This document shows positions 1-13,900 of a stretch of DNA of 64,000 nucleotides, in pieces; within the stretch, counting starts at the first letter, position 1; the number at the start of each line of letters is the position of its first letter. Where the stretch lies: positions 11,343,351 through 11,407,350 of the forward strand of contig NC_021678.1 in NCBI RefSeq assembly GCF_000247815.1. Reading direction: 5' to 3'. A program made the position numbers and the translations under genes. The notes beneath the pieces were generated by a model that was not told the origin of the DNA, searched no databases, and worked only from the letters and a program-made list of their open reading frames with translations. The DNA is from Ficedula albicollis. Its lineage: Eukaryota > Chordata > Aves > Passeriformes > Muscicapidae.

Positions 1-3000
1 CAGGTTTTCCATGTTTTTTTCAAAAATCCTAAGAATTTAATAGAAGCCTCTTTCTTTCAGATGCACTCTAAATATATATAGATTGACATAAACAGATTAG
101 GGACCACAGATGTCTGGTGACCCACTGGCTCTCTTGGATACTGCAACTGAAATAAACATTACTGAGCATCGTCCCAGACTCACCAAGGGAAATCAAGAAA
201 AAATTCAATATTTTAAGATCATAGCAGAGTTCAAAATGGAAGACAATTCCCCCAAACTTCTATTCTGCATCTCAAACTTTGCAGAGAGCTGTGCATTTTT
301 AAGAAGAGATGTAGAGTTTCAAAGGAGCTGCTACAGTGGAATTGGTGATTGCTTTTTCAGATAAGGATCCATCTCTCTCTAACTTTCAGTTACTCGATTT
401 GTCAGGCTTTTTCATTGCTTAAGTTTCACCAGATGTGTAAAGTTCAAGCCTTGGCTTTTAATGTGAGCATTGGAAAGTTTATACTGCAAGAGCAAGGTGA
501 TTTCAGTCACTTGGTAGGTGGTAATCTTTCATCTGGTACAATTCATTAAGAATTTCATTCACAGGAATAAAAATAGAAGCCTTTACTATATTTTAAATGT
601 GATAAAGAAAAGTACAAGCACACTGAAGTATTAAACTCATTCTTACTTGTGCTTTTTTTGTTGGAATAAGAGCATTAAGCCCTCTTATCTACACAAATTA
701 TAGGATTGTAGAATTTGCCTGTGACAGTTACATGCCACCTATCAGTTTGCAACATAAACCAATTCAGCAGGCTATTTGGATTTTCCGTGTAACAAAAAAA
801 TTATGTTAGAGCACTTTTGGTAATGAAATAGCTGGTATTATCAAAGACTATGACACTACATATGAAGGCACATGTTCCCAGGACTTGACAGAACAGAATA
901 CTGAGAAGCAATAAAAGAGCTATTTAGAAGGCAGTGATAAAAATTGCTTTATATTTGCTCATACAAGCAGGTGATTTCCATTTCCCAGGGCATATAGTGA
1001 TTATTTTCCCTCTTCCACTTTTAAGCCAGGGAAAACATAGACAAAAAAAGCTATATAAAAAAAGGTGCAGCTGTGCACAAGAAAAAATATATTCTTACAC
1101 GTGTGTATATATATATATATATAGAGAGAGAGAGACATTCACCTTTTGTCTACTTGAGACGCCATCCTGAACATTTGGTAACCACATCTACTGTGAAGCA
1201 GGAAACAGGGAAAAAATATTTTCCTACAAAGTGAAATGGAATGAAAATGAGTTCTCTAAGCTCAGTCGCAGGTTGCATAATCCAAAATTGATTCAATTTA
1301 TTTCTACATTTAACAAATTTAATCAACACCCTGTCACCAACTGACTTTTTCAGAAGACTTCTGAGATTTAATGAGCTCAACTTGAAACTGTCATTGGACA
1401 ATATGGACATGGGAATTAGTCAAGACTTGTGCAAAACAAAAAATTACAGAAAATGGTGTTTGGCAAAAAATGAACTCAAATTTATCTTAGAATATGTTTC
1501 TCTCTGAATAGAAAGCAATAAAGAAAGCATTAAAATTTGCCAGTCCTACTGAAAAATTGCCAAGTGAAAATATTAATGTAAATAATTTATATGCGTTTTA
1601 AAAGAAAATGAAATCTTTAGAATTTATTCCTTAATTTCTACTTGTATTCTCTAAAATTCTAGACAACACAAACAAACTTGCAGACATCTTATCCAACAAG
1701 ACCAGAGGAGAGGTGGAAGGAATTTCACAAATTTATGGCTGTCTCCTTAGGAACATATTTTTATACACCAGATATGTTCTACTTGTTAATGAACTCAAAA
1801 TTTAAACTTTTCTGAAATGCTTCCAAGTACATCAGATTTTGTGCAATATTGATTCAAAAGAATAAAAAACTCTTGTTATTTTTGTTCAGAGAAAAGACAG
1901 AATATCACATTTGAGAAGATTCTATTCTTAACAAATGAAACAACTGAAAAATGCAACAATAAGATATTCCATAAGGAAATTTTTACTGGGATAGAAGTGC
2001 TTATGGACTTTCAGCAGGAAGAGAATTAATATTACAAATTCTAGAGAAATTTAAAGAAAAGAGCCTGAAAAATTAAAACATATTGAAATGAGGATGACTG
2101 GTGCAGAATTTCCAAGTTAAAAAATAAGAAATTTTAAGAGGTGCCTGTTTGCATTACCACAGAATGTGGGAATCCCATCACCAAACCAGCCCTGCTATAA
2201 ACTGGGGTAACTCTAAACAGAGGAAGAGTCACCTAGCAAGAGAGTTTAGTTTTAACAGAAGAGGCTGGAAACAGAAGGACCAATACAGAGCTTTAAGGCA
2301 TTTCAGTACTCTTATACTTTATAGAAGAAAATATTACAGTAATGTTTGGTTGTTTTGTTAATATTACTGAATGAAATTTTGTGGTACTCGGCTAATTTTT
2401 ACTCATCTGAGCTGCCAACTGCCTGTATGGTAGTCATCCAGTGTTAATGCAGTTTTGGCCTGGGCTTTCATTTCTGAATTTTTGTTTGGATAGTCTCAGA
2501 TGTGGTGAGAATGTCAGTATGCTAAAGTTTCTGTTGAAAGGCTTTTTATACACATATATGGGAGCTTGAGTTTGCAGCTTCAAGCAGAGTATAATTCAGT
2601 GCCTTACTGACACAGATAAAACACATGACTTGAAAAGTTCAGAATTTTTTTTTCCTTCTTACCTTTCTTATCCTCCTTAATATCAAGATTCATATTTCTG
2701 GAAAAACTTGCATTAAAGCCAAGCAGGCAGAAGTACAGCATCACTCACCTCTGTCCAACATGCAGCGCCCACTACACTCCCACTACACTGGGAGCACATG
2801 CACCAGTTTGTCACTGTGCTGGGCTCCTCTGGAGGCCAAACCCCAAACCACCCGGCAGTGGGAGCCTTTTGGCACTCTGTGAAACTGTAGCAGCAATCAA
2901 TACAGCTGTTTGCCACTGTTTAATAGGCTTTTTAGTACAAGTGTGCTGAATGACAGTTTTCAGCCTGCTTTCACATCCTCTCCCCTGCTTTCCTCATCTC

Positions 3001-3792
3001 CTAGAAAAAGGAATGAGAAGGCAAAGAGGAAAAAAGTAAGGTTCAGCACACGGTGGCTGATATTCCACCACTGACACTAAACAGGGACTTCAAAGTGGTG
3101 TCTCTGTTTTTTTACCTGCAAAGTCCCTACAAAACTGCCAAGGCATGAAACTAATGCCAACCTGAAAAAGCAACATTTTCCCCTTCCTTTTTAAATTCTA
3201 AACGACTACTAAACCAAGCATGGAATTATTAGATCAAAAGTGTGCAAATTGCATTTGTGTGTTAAGGAGTTTGCACAGTCACAGTCAGAGTATGGGCATG
3301 AAAACATGAGATTTGGGCAAACACCTGAAAGTCTCCTTCATTAATAACCAAAGGCTTTTTATCCAGCTATGTAATATCCCCACACATACATCTAAAAGTG
3401 CAGCTTTTGTTTAGAAAGATTATTTTTTTAACACAAATTATCACTTTCTTGAATGCATTCTAAGCTTTGCAATATCTTTGAGAGATTGATTACAGATTAA
3501 TTCTCCTGATCCCTTTAAAGCACACATTCCCAAATACTGCCAACAAACATTACAATAATTTGATGCAGGCGGGTGAAACCTGTATATACCAAAATTGATC
3601 CTTCAAAAAAATGAAAGCTAGAGGCAGGCTTGTTTTGAACAATACAAAACTTCCTTCTGTGGGCTCTTTTCTGCAGATATTAGGTAACAGATTTTCCATT
3701 TACAGCTCATGATAATTTTTGTCTCATTGACATTGTAAAGGGAAAATGACCACAAAATCAAATTCACAGCAATGGGCAGCAAGATGAGACTT
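1..3792. other. AT-rich unique sequence, no gene seen
   Basis: Apart from one compound microsatellite (1101-1134), this stretch holds no recognisable repeat, RNA gene or coding exon. All open frames are under 90 codons and resemble nothing known to me. A slightly GC-richer patch at about 2715-2900 contains a tiny direct repeat of the type CCCACTACACT. I see nothing else. Confidence 0.6.
1101..1134. repeat. Compound dinucleotide microsatellite (GT)n(TA)n(GA)n
   Basis: A short GT run passes directly into about nine TA steps and then about six GA steps. Adjacent dinucleotide tracts like this usually arise by slippage plus point mutation and tend to be polymorphic in length. Confidence 0.9.
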
Positions 3793-3934
3793 TTTTAATC
3801 CTCTCCAGGTTTGCTTTTCCCTGGCCCTACAATTTCTATTCACTCTCCATGTAACACTGAAGGTTTTAATCCTCTCCAGGTTTGTTTTTCCCTGGCCCTA
3901 GAATTTCTATTCACTCTCCATGTAACACTGAAGG
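3793..3934. repeat. 71-bp tandem duplication, two copies
   Basis: Copies lie at 3793-3863 and 3864-3934, directly head to tail. Both start with TTTTAATCCTCTCCAGGTTT and end with AACACTGAAGG. I count two substitutions between them (C/T and C/G), so the duplication is fairly young or conserved. No coding meaning is apparent. Confidence 0.95.
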
Positions 3935-4221
3935 AAAACATTCAACTTCTAGTGAGGGCATTAACTGCTTTCCATCTTCAAGGTGAATATGTTGGTTGAG
4001 AAAGCAATTGGGAGGATTTAAAGACTTGCTCTAAACTGCAGAACTGGTGAAGGGCTAGTGGTCAGAAGCTGATACAGACTCAGTAAGTTAGGTAGGAGCA
4101 GGCTCAGCTCATAAATCTGGGAAGGAACTTAAAAGACAAGGATGTGGCTCCTGCTTCTGGGTCTTTAGAAGACTTGTCCTTTTCCAGGGAGGTTGTTTCA
4201 CAGTGCCCCAAACACAGTAAG

Positions 4222-4543
4222 TAAGTTTTTCAATTGCATCTTTTCAAATACTGTGTGCTTGCAATGTAAATGACTGATATTTCTTCCTTGCATCAGTAAA
4301 AAGAGAACATGCATTGTTTTCACAAAAATAGTGATCAGACACAAAAGACCACAGTGAGAATTTTCAATTGCACCTTTTCAAATACTGTGTGCTTGCAATG
4401 TAAATAAGTTTTTCAATTGCATCTTTTCAAATACTGTGTGCTTGCAATGTAAATGACTGATATTTCTTCCTTGCATCAGTAAAAAGAGAACATGCATTGT
4501 TTTCACAAAAATAGTGATCAGACACAAAAGACCACAGTGAGAA
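4222..4543. repeat. 139-bp direct duplication, identical, with a partial third copy between
   Basis: The copies at 4222-4360 and 4405-4543 are identical by eye over all 139 bases. The 44 bases between them (4361-4404) are a further partial copy of the unit's start with one substitution (CACC for CATC). The repeat period is 183 bp. Perfect identity implies a very recent event, or an assembly artefact at a polymorphic tandem locus. A small 11-12 base direct repeat (GAACAAAAATGT) follows at 4541-4564. Confidence 0.95.
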
Positions 4544-4564
4544 CAAAAATGTGAACAAAAATGT

Positions 4565-5842
4565 ATTATGTACAGACTCAAGGTTCATGATGACTCAAAG
4601 ACTTCAAATGACAGAGGGCTTAAGACCTTCTTAAAGCTCTAAGAAGAAACCTTGTAAATACATCTGGTACAGATGGAATGGAAAAGAGAGCCAGTGCAAA
4701 GACTAGCAAGCAAGTAAAAAAACAGTCAGAAATAAAACAAGTACACAGTGAAATTACTTTAGGAGAAAGCTTAATATATTTATTATTCAGTCACTCAACA
4801 TGAGGCTGAGCACTGTCCAAGGGAAACAAGGCAGAGGCATAAACTGCTGCTTCAATTTAAGTGGAAATCCTAACCACCCCTCTGGCTAATGCTTTGCACA
4901 CATGTTGATGTCAATAACAAATTTCAAAACAAATCCTCTACTGGGTTACAAAAATGCTGTGAAGACAACACACAATCAGCTGCTCATCCTACTGAGCAGC
5001 AAAATCAGTAACAGTGACTGAACTAATTTAAAATCTCACTCAACGTCATTGTGCTCATATATAAAGTAAATAAATGTGGGGTTTTTTTAATCAACTGTGA
5101 TTAAACAAGGGAATATTAAAAGTTATAGGAACAGGGAATCCTTTCTCAAAAATGGAGCTGCAAAATAATTTGCAATTACATTAATATCAGTTTCTAAAAT
5201 GTAATTAAATTAATTTAAAATTCAATGTTATGCAATCAAAACTTTAAACCAATTGGCCAAATCATTAGCAATGAGTCAGTTAAATCAAGTGTTGCAGAAA
5301 CAGTTCAGAATTACAAAGATACAGTAATAACTTAAATATTTACCATGAAAAGTAACACAATCAAAGAGGAAGTTACTTGAGTAAACAAACAAGATTAGGA
5401 ACAAAATGCTGTAATAAACATTTATTTAAAAAATGAAACAGTGCTCCAGGCTTTTATACTCTGAAGGAAGGAAAACAGTTTTTCTGTTCACAGGTTTTAG
5501 GAGAAGCTATTTTGCTTTCTCAAGGGAAAGAGATGGGCAAAACAAGACACTTAACACTTTGAAACTAATTCATCTCCTTGGTTGAGCTGACACTGAAAGT
5601 TCTGAAATGTTTTCTTTAAAAACAAAGTGCAAAACACCCTTCTACTGATATTCAAAGTATAAACTATTCAGAGTGTGGACAAACATCTCTGCATAACTTA
5701 CAGCTGCGTTGCCCCAAGAAGTGTTACTGCATGAATAAAAGCAGTAGAAGAAACAGATTTCTCAATAAATTCTTCTAAAATTAAAAAAAAAAAAAGGCAT
5801 ATCTCTGTCCTAATGATGCCATAGGGTGCAGTTTAGGGACTC
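4565..5842. other. AT-rich unique sequence, no gene seen
   Basis: No coding frame, RNA gene or transposon piece is recognisable. There is an A-run of about 13 bases near 5780-5793. It is not preceded by a retrocopy that I recognise. Confidence 0.55.
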
Positions 5843-6020
5843 TCATCAGACTCTGTTTTTTCAAATGGATCAGATGTCATCAGACTCACTGTTTTTTCAA
5901 ATGGATCAGATACACGAGTCAACCATGTCCAGTCAAAAATAGAAGCACTCATCAGACTCTGTTTTTTCAAATGGATCAGATACACATGAGTCAACCATGT
6001 CCAGTCAAAAATAGAAGCAT
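5843..6020. repeat. 72-bp minisatellite, about 2.5 copies
   Basis: A truncated 34-bp unit (5843-5876) is followed by two full 72-bp units (5877-5948 and 5949-6020). Each begins TCATCAGACTC and contains a T6 tract followed by CAAATGGATCAGAT. The full units differ by small indels (extra AC after GACTC in one, extra AT in the ACAC(AT)GAGTC region of the other). The minus-strand open frame across it is a by-product of a 72-bp period being divisible by three. Confidence 0.93.
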
Positions 6021-7754
6021 TCTTTCTTGTGTCCTCTACCAAAATTAGTACTGTACTACTAATGGCTTACAAGCACCTGCAGTAGGGTGTAAAGTTAGTT
6101 TTAAATGTGTGCCTCTGGTCCCTTATCAGTAAGTCACAGAGGGCAAATGGTGCTTAATGTCTCATCTACCAATGACAGCTCAGCCTGAGCAGTGTCAGAG
6201 AGCCACTGCTAAACTACTCACCATTAAACCACCATGCTCCAGTCTCAGCTTACAAAATAGAACTGTTCTTCCATATAGGGAGGCGGAAAACAGAAAAATA
6301 TTGACAACACTGGCAGGTCCTTTAACGCTTATGAATGAGAGAAAATACTCATTTAAAATAAATTGGCTGAAGATATAACACCAAAAAAGAAAAAGAGTTG
6401 TAGGGAGTAGCAAGACTGTCACTACAGTACTCTCTGGATAACCTTGCTTTTAAGCTGATTTGTCCAAATAATCTTACACTAAGCTTTTCTTTGTTGGTTA
6501 GTAGAAATGTCTAAAGCACTGGGAAGAAGCATGAAGCAGTAAATAAGCGATATTTAACCAATAAGACATGACACACAAATAATTTCTGGTCCATTAATGA
6601 ACATTTCGGGTGTATTGTAAAGCATGGGGCCAAAGGTCTAGATTGTCTTATCTTTCTCATAAAATAGGAATCATGAAATATGTGGGAGGAGGACATCAGG
6701 GAAGAGTCATACTCCTGTCTTTCCAGATGGATGCCATGATTAAAGTACATCTCACAGCCAAGATGAGAGCTGCATTTTTGGTCAAAGACTAATTATTTTC
6801 TGCAGTAGGAAAGGTGACTGTATTTGGGGTTAGGTTTAAATGTAAAGGTTTACTTTTCACCAGTCACTAAGTTAATTTATATTTTATACACTCTGGCACA
6901 GGAATTTGAAAGCTTTGCACTCTCAAATTTACCAACAAAGCAGGGAGCAACATAAGCTATTTGGAGAGACATTTATGGGAATTAGGAGTTGACAATCTTT
7001 TAAAAGCTGTGCCAAGTTTCTTGGGAAAACAAGGCGCAGGAAGATGCCAGTCCCCAATAGCAGAACTTTCTGGAGCCCCATGAGGCACTCTGAATAACTA
7101 TATAGTCACTATCTGCATCTTTTTTCTCAATAGTCATCTGTCACTGGGTTTTGTGAGCTGCTCTTTTTTGTTCTTGTATTTCCCAAATGTGTCCCCTCTG
7201 CACACTCACTACCTGCAGGAACAGTTTTCACACTTCCCCCTCGGAGTTAAAGCACAAAGGCAGGGTGTTTGCATTACACCATTACAGCAGGTTGCAGCTT
7301 CAACACTACAATCAAAGTCTAAAAGGGACCTTAAAACTTTTCTCCAGTTTCCAAAACCCTAGGCAGATTGACTCTTATTTCAGTGGTGCAAATAAACAGT
7401 AAGTGCAAGGAGGGGGAAAAAGATTGTCCTTTTTATTTGAGCAACATAATAGTTTTACCATCTCAATGTCCATACCAGAAAGTAACTCTCTTACACAATT
7501 TTTATTTACCATTCTACTATGGATAGTGATTAGATACAGCACACAATCAGAATTACCAGTTGGCATTTAAAAAAATAATTACAGCTTATACTAATGTTTT
7601 TCACTAAAAAACATGAACCTTTACACATAATTCAGTTCTCAGAGCATTCAAATTCCTGAGATTCTCTGTTAGTCAGAGCACTACTATGTAGATTTTATAT
7701 AGAAGGTAATTTAGTTTGACAGCAATAATGTTTAATTTCTGGTAAGTAACTTGT
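6021..7754. other. Unique sequence, no gene seen
   Basis: Overlapping short open frames occur on both strands around 6160-6800, but none exceeds 80 codons or carries a recognisable motif. I find no repeat here. Confidence 0.55.
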
Positions 7755-7926
7755 TTCTCCTAACTGTGTAGCAGTAAAAGCTGTGAGAAAACCCTGCAAG
7801 TAAAAACCATTCTTATATGTTTTTCTTTAGCATCAGGTGTTTTCTCCTAACTGTGTAGCAATAAAAGCTGTGAAAAAACCCTGCAAGTAAAAATCATTCT
7901 TATATGTTTTTCTTTAGCATCAGGTG
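7755..7926. repeat. 85-bp tandem duplication, two copies
   Basis: Copies lie at 7755-7839 and 7842-7926 (period 87 bp). Both run from TTCTCCTAACTGTGTAGCA to CTTTAGCATCAGGTG, with a few substitutions such as AGCAGT/AGCAAT and AACCATT/AATCATT. The slight divergence makes this older than the 4.2 kb duplication. Confidence 0.93.
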
Positions 7927-10900
7927 CAACAAACTACCCAAAGGATTTTATCAGACACTTTAATCTCAATATTGATTAGGGGAGATGAAGGAATTTGTTG
8001 AACTTGTTGGTTTTTAATTGATTTTCTACAACACGGACATTATGACTTCCCATTTGTTGGCTGTCACAGATAGTGATCAACAAAGGAATACTTAGATGTA
8101 ATGAAACAACCAACCTCCATAGGCACAGGGGGAAAGCCACAAAGTTGGGTTCAGTCCTCAGACAATTCTCAGGGTATCCTGTAAGCATTATTAAATAGCT
8201 GACTGTAAGAAGAGGTGAATAATCCTTATGCTGAGCTCTTTGTAGGTAGCAAGGCTTGTATTATCAAACATACACATTCCAGAACAATAGAAAACAAAAA
8301 AAAAAGCCACGTGTACTGAAGAAATGTGCTCTTTCAATTCCACCTTTCCTTCAGTTTCCCATTGAAGCAATAGTTTGCTACTAACCCATAACTCAGGCTC
8401 ACATAAAATATTGCTGGAGTATCTTGGAGAGTATCACACTGGTAAAGCAGCTTGGAAAAATATTACAGTCATCAGAGGTTTCTTCCTCTACTAAACCAAT
8501 ATTCCATATTTCTAAACATTTGCTAGTCTTTAGAGCACCAAAATAGTTAAAAGTGCAGTGCTGAAAGGAGGCTGGGCTGAAAAATCTCGCAGCAGATCAC
8601 CCAGCAGTGGAGTGCAGGGGTTTGCAGCACACCATGATGTCACACACAGCAGCTGTACAGAGGGAGCTCTGCTGAAAGGCCACTGACAACACATGAGACA
8701 CACTGGGGAGCAGGTTCTTTCTGACTTGCTTGCTAATCCTCCTCCTCCCAGCTGACAGCCCTGACACCTCAGACAAGGGTGAAAATTAACTGTCCTTATA
8801 AAACAAATGAACAAGGCTCTTGTAAAGTTGAACAGGCTTTGAGCTTATGAATTCTGCTGGCTGGCAGCTCAGCTTTGAGTAAAGGTCTCAAGAACTTTCT
8901 TTAAAAAAGCTTTTCTAAGAGCTTGTGTCCTTTTTCTGAATTTTTAAACAGAGGTTACAGGTCTTTTGTTTCCCATTCTCATGAAACAAGTCATCTGCTA
9001 AACAGCTTAGGTCTTAAAATGCCTGAAAGCAGAATGAACACACACATTTTTCTTTTAAAAGCCTCAACTCATTTTAGGATTATTTTAATTAAGATAGAAT
9101 TTTCCTGTTTTGATAAAGAAAAACATATTTCCAACCAGTGTTTACAGACTGAAAGTAACTGCATCATTGCCAGAGCCTTTTAAAATAAAAAAAAAAGCAG
9201 AAACAGCAGAAGTCTGGGTAGAAAAGGAACCTCATAAGAAGGGTGGTTGGTGAGTATTCTGCCACAGAACAAAAGCTACACATTTTGTAAGAAATATGTT
9301 TTTACAAATTGCCTGGAAGTTGTCCTGGATGTACCAGAGGGTAGAGGAAAGAGGTTGCTGGCTAATGAACTGTGGAATTACAAAAGGTGAAAATGAAAGA
9401 GGCGTATCAGGTTAATAATGAATTGTGCAATATCTGTACAGAGTCACCATTTTTTCTGGCATTTTTCTCGTTGATTTAAATGTCTGAACCTAGTGGGTTC
9501 CTATGTCTTCCCTTGATATTCAGTTCTACTGTGTGATAAAACTTCCTGTCAGGAAATTTTTCATGATGTTCAGTCTAAATTTCTCTTTTCTCAACAGCAA
9601 TATATTATTCCATGTTACAAGCTCTTCTTCTGCAAGAAGATAAATTATTCTTAATTTTTAATGTTTGTCCTTCACAAAAAGTTATTAACCATTATGTTCT
9701 TAATTCTCTGTCAGTTGGCCAAGCTTTAAACGTACAGATCACATAAATCAGATATAATGCTAGATTTTTTTTCTCTGCAACCCCTGAAATTACATTGCAT
9801 TGTTTAATGCTGAAATTCCCACACAAGGGGGAAGGTAAACAGGTGGCTTGTAGACTACTTTTCCCCCAAATAATATAATTTGTTCCAAAAAATGGTGTTT
9901 GGGTAGAAAAAAAGAACAAAAAAACCCCACAGCTGTTCTATCAGGATTCTGGTTTCTCAATTCTGCTTTAAACCTAAGAAATCTCAACTTCCTCCTAGTT
10001 TATAGCAATAATTAAATTACAATGGCCCTTCCACTGGATGACATAAATAGCAATTGCCTGCTAGCATTTCAGTCTTTAGTCCTTCTGAGCTTTCCTGGTG
10101 CTGCTGGCATAACTGAAATACAAATACCTGCAGTATGCTGCATGTGTGTACACTGCCTAAACACTCAAAACAACTGTTATTACTGCATTAAGTATTTATG
10201 CACATTTTGGCAGGGGCTAAAATTCCAGCGTACAAACATGGGTTTAATGGAAAATCTTTCAGAACTGATCCACTACTGCAAGTGAAGTTTCATGGGACTA
10301 GATTTGTGTATTTTTATATGTTCTTTCCCAATATTCATCCAAACCCCCATTCAAATCACATTCTATCACAATATTTAAGTGCCTAATTACTGACATAATT
10401 TGGCCCCAGGTTGAGATAGATCATTTTGAAGCAGCAAATAAAAATGTGTTTAATTTGCAAAGCAATTTTTCTTCAGCAGTTTCATTAATATCTTTGAAAG
10501 AGACTAATAGATACCTTGCTTTTTTATATTTTTCTTCTCATATATCTAGTGAGAGTCAATACAAAATATAAGGGTGGAAAAAAACACTAGCAAAAACTAG
10601 TATGCATTTATTGTTGCTTAGTAAAAGCCATATAGAAGACCAATAGACAAAAATTTGGAATAAGTTTGACCCAGCTGGAAAGGGAGAGGATCATTGCTCT
10701 ACAGGCCAGGTGCATTACAGGCTGGCTGTGGGATTTTATTTTTTTTTTTAGTGCTGCAAACAGGATACTTGACCATCAGTATTTTTCAGTATGACTCTTT
10801 CTATGCCTGTTTTCGAAATCTTTACCTTATTTCCCAGTAGACTTACAGTATTACAGAGCAATTTCATATTGCATATAGGTTTATGGAAGTAATGCAAGCA

Positions 10901-13900
10901 AAAATATCACTGCAATTACCTAAAAAAGGATTATGAATAGGAGCAACAATGAGAAAGGTAATGGGTTCCTTCACCTGCCATGAAAACTAACTTGACTCTG
11001 CCTAAAACACTTTCAGGGTCAAAAGGCTTTAGTCAGTTTCCACAGTGAGGAAGAAAAAAAAGCACATTGCTTGCATTAAGTCAAAACAACAATGAATTTG
11101 CAGTTGAAATCTGAAACAATGACAAAAGAAGATGTTAGGAAATATTTAGTTTCGTCCCCTTTACAAGAGAAATCTGTATACAGACTTAAAATTAAGTGGA
11201 TTAAATGAAAGATTATTTAAGGTCTCTTTCTGACAACACCATTGCCTCAATATATACTTTCCTTTTTCTTCATTCTTCTATCTCATAGAGATTTCACTAA
11301 TTTCACTACTTTAGTGGGACACAAACACATTCTAATTTACGTTTAGGTAACATTAACTTTCTTGCTAGTTGGAAGCATTTATGCAGTAGAGAGGAAACAG
11401 AGAGCATGTGCAAGCATCTGAACAGTTTCCAGTTCCTTTACCTTCTGTACTTCATGCTCTTTCTATATGAGCACACATTTAAATATCAACTTACCTTCTG
11501 CACTCTCTGCAATTATATCTCTCTCACAATTATATATCAACTTTTTGCAATTAATAAGATCCTGTTTCAAGCCCTTGTGTCATTACAAAGGCTAAATTAT
11601 TACAGCAGTAGCTAGAGCCAATTTGGGTCAAGCTTAGGTGAATTTAGAATAAACTGGTTTTAATGATGGGTGAAAATACCTCAGTCTGAATACATATTAT
11701 CTGTTAATGTCCACATGTGTGATGGAGAAATGCACACAATAATATAAATATATTTAAAGTTTTAAGTTCAATATTTGACTGCATGTTGGAGAAAATACAC
11801 TAATTATTGTTATTTTTAATGGATAGGATTGCTCCCTTACCAGATTACGTGTACACAATGAAACTGTGAAAATTGGCAGTGGAATACCAAGGCCATGCTG
11901 ACTACATTTCTTCAACAGATCTGTAGGGTCCTGTTTCTTGCCCTATCTCTGGGAGAGCTCAGGCCAAGGCTGAATGCTGGCCATCCTATAGCTGCACCCT
12001 CAGAAGCATGGCAAGCTCACAAACTTACAGGACAGACACAGGCCAAATTTCTCCCTCTCAGGACAAGTAAGCTCATTGCTGTTATTGGCTATTTGTATAC
12101 CAGTGACTACCATCCCCCCTTTTAAATAAGAACACACAAGAGTTATCTCACATAAATGTCTGAAGAGCAAAGCATAAAAATAATTCTAACCATGCTTAAC
12201 CCTAAATCCAATAGTAATTAAGACTTAACTCTGGGGTTTTTCCTTCTTTTTGGCACAGTCTATTGACGAATATTCATCTTCATGGCTCACTGAAAGAGCT
12301 CAGTAGGCTGCTGAGTAAAGCTTCTTGCTTCCAGTCCTGCAGCATTGAAGGTGTCATTGTACACAGTTAAAAGTTATACACTGGTTTTTTTTTTGCTTTG
12401 GAGAACACAATACAAAGGCCTGCTCCAAGCCCCATTGTACTTTCTGGATTTGTATTCATTTGACATTATGCTACTTTGGAATCAGGCTTTACCTTCATAA
12501 ATATCAGAAAGCATTGCTGAAGAAGTAATGCATGTCAAGTTGCCTGCAATCCTTGAACAAAGCAGACCTTGCTCTCCCCATCATCATTATTCACCAGACG
12601 TGGCAGAATGAAAGGCTGAAAGGATCAAAGAGCAGAGCACCAGCAGTATCTACTAATAATTGACAGTGTAAGCAACACCACTAATCAAGGCCAAAATACA
12701 GGACATCATAAAGGACAGACATTCAGGTTCTCTGGCTTAGCTGACATCATTTATACTGGGACCAGCTGAGCAAAATTAAAGAAGGTACTTTAAATATAAG
12801 GAAGGATTTAAGTAAAATAAGCAAAAGCACAATTGCACCTGATAAAATTAAAAATAAAACTAAACATTAATTGATTACACCTAACATCAGTCTCTACTGA
12901 AATTTTCTGATCCTTTTTACACAGTAGATAACTGTTACTCATACACAGAAATACATAGTTGGAGTAAATTAATACTGCCTTTCAAATTTTACGTTTCAGA
13001 TTTTTGCATTCCTCTATGTTTCCTTTAAGTACAACATGACAAAGTAGCAGCTCTCATTTCCCAAAAAAATCTAGGAAGAAAATGAAAGAAATCCACTGAT
13101 ACTGTCCTAAATTGTCAAAGAAAATGGCTAAGAGAAAAAGCTCTGGCTGCTGTTCTAACCAGTACTGACTTTCATAAACTCTTTTTCTAAAACTTAAGTG
13201 TTTGTCAACACAACCATTTCTACAGAGGCAAAATCTCACTACATTTTACCTTCTAATTACTTTATACCCTAAGACAAAAATTCATTTACTTTCATTGTAG
13301 TCAGCATTCATTGCCTGTAATGCTAAACAAAGAAAATAGCTGAGTGACCAGAACTGTCTGAAAATAAATCATAGAAGTTAGGTAACTATGAAAAATTGTA
13401 TTCTCTTTTTCCAAGAAACAAGCAATTCATTTAGATGTACTAACATTCTTTGAACTTGACTCATAAAGTTTAGCTCTAGTGCAGAAATAATTTAGTTTCA
13501 CCAGCTCATTCAAGCACTGACTACCTCAAGTGCCAAAGTTTCCCAGTAATGAGTGTTGGGCTGGCTGGTTACACAGTTTGAGCCTGGTGCTTCTTACCTA
13601 GTAGCTCATACATAGAGATTTGCAAAAACCTGCATGAATAAAGCCTTTAACCATCATCAAAATATCCACATTTTGCAGTAAACCTTCTGAATAATACAGT
13701 CCATTTTCCATGGCTGCAGTCAGTGTCCCTAAAGTCAGTTCCCACAACTGCAAAGCACTTGCAGATACAATTTAAGCATTTTTACTAAATAAAGGACAGT
13801 GGGTTAGTTTGCTCTTCTGATAAGCACCTCAAAGGAATTTCAGCTGAATGAGCAAAAGAAAATTATTCTATGGTCTCAGTTTCAACAATATTTGAATATT

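Noticed and set aside
5780..5793. A-run as the tail of a processed retrocopy
   Set aside because: No recognisable gene body or target-site duplication lies upstream.
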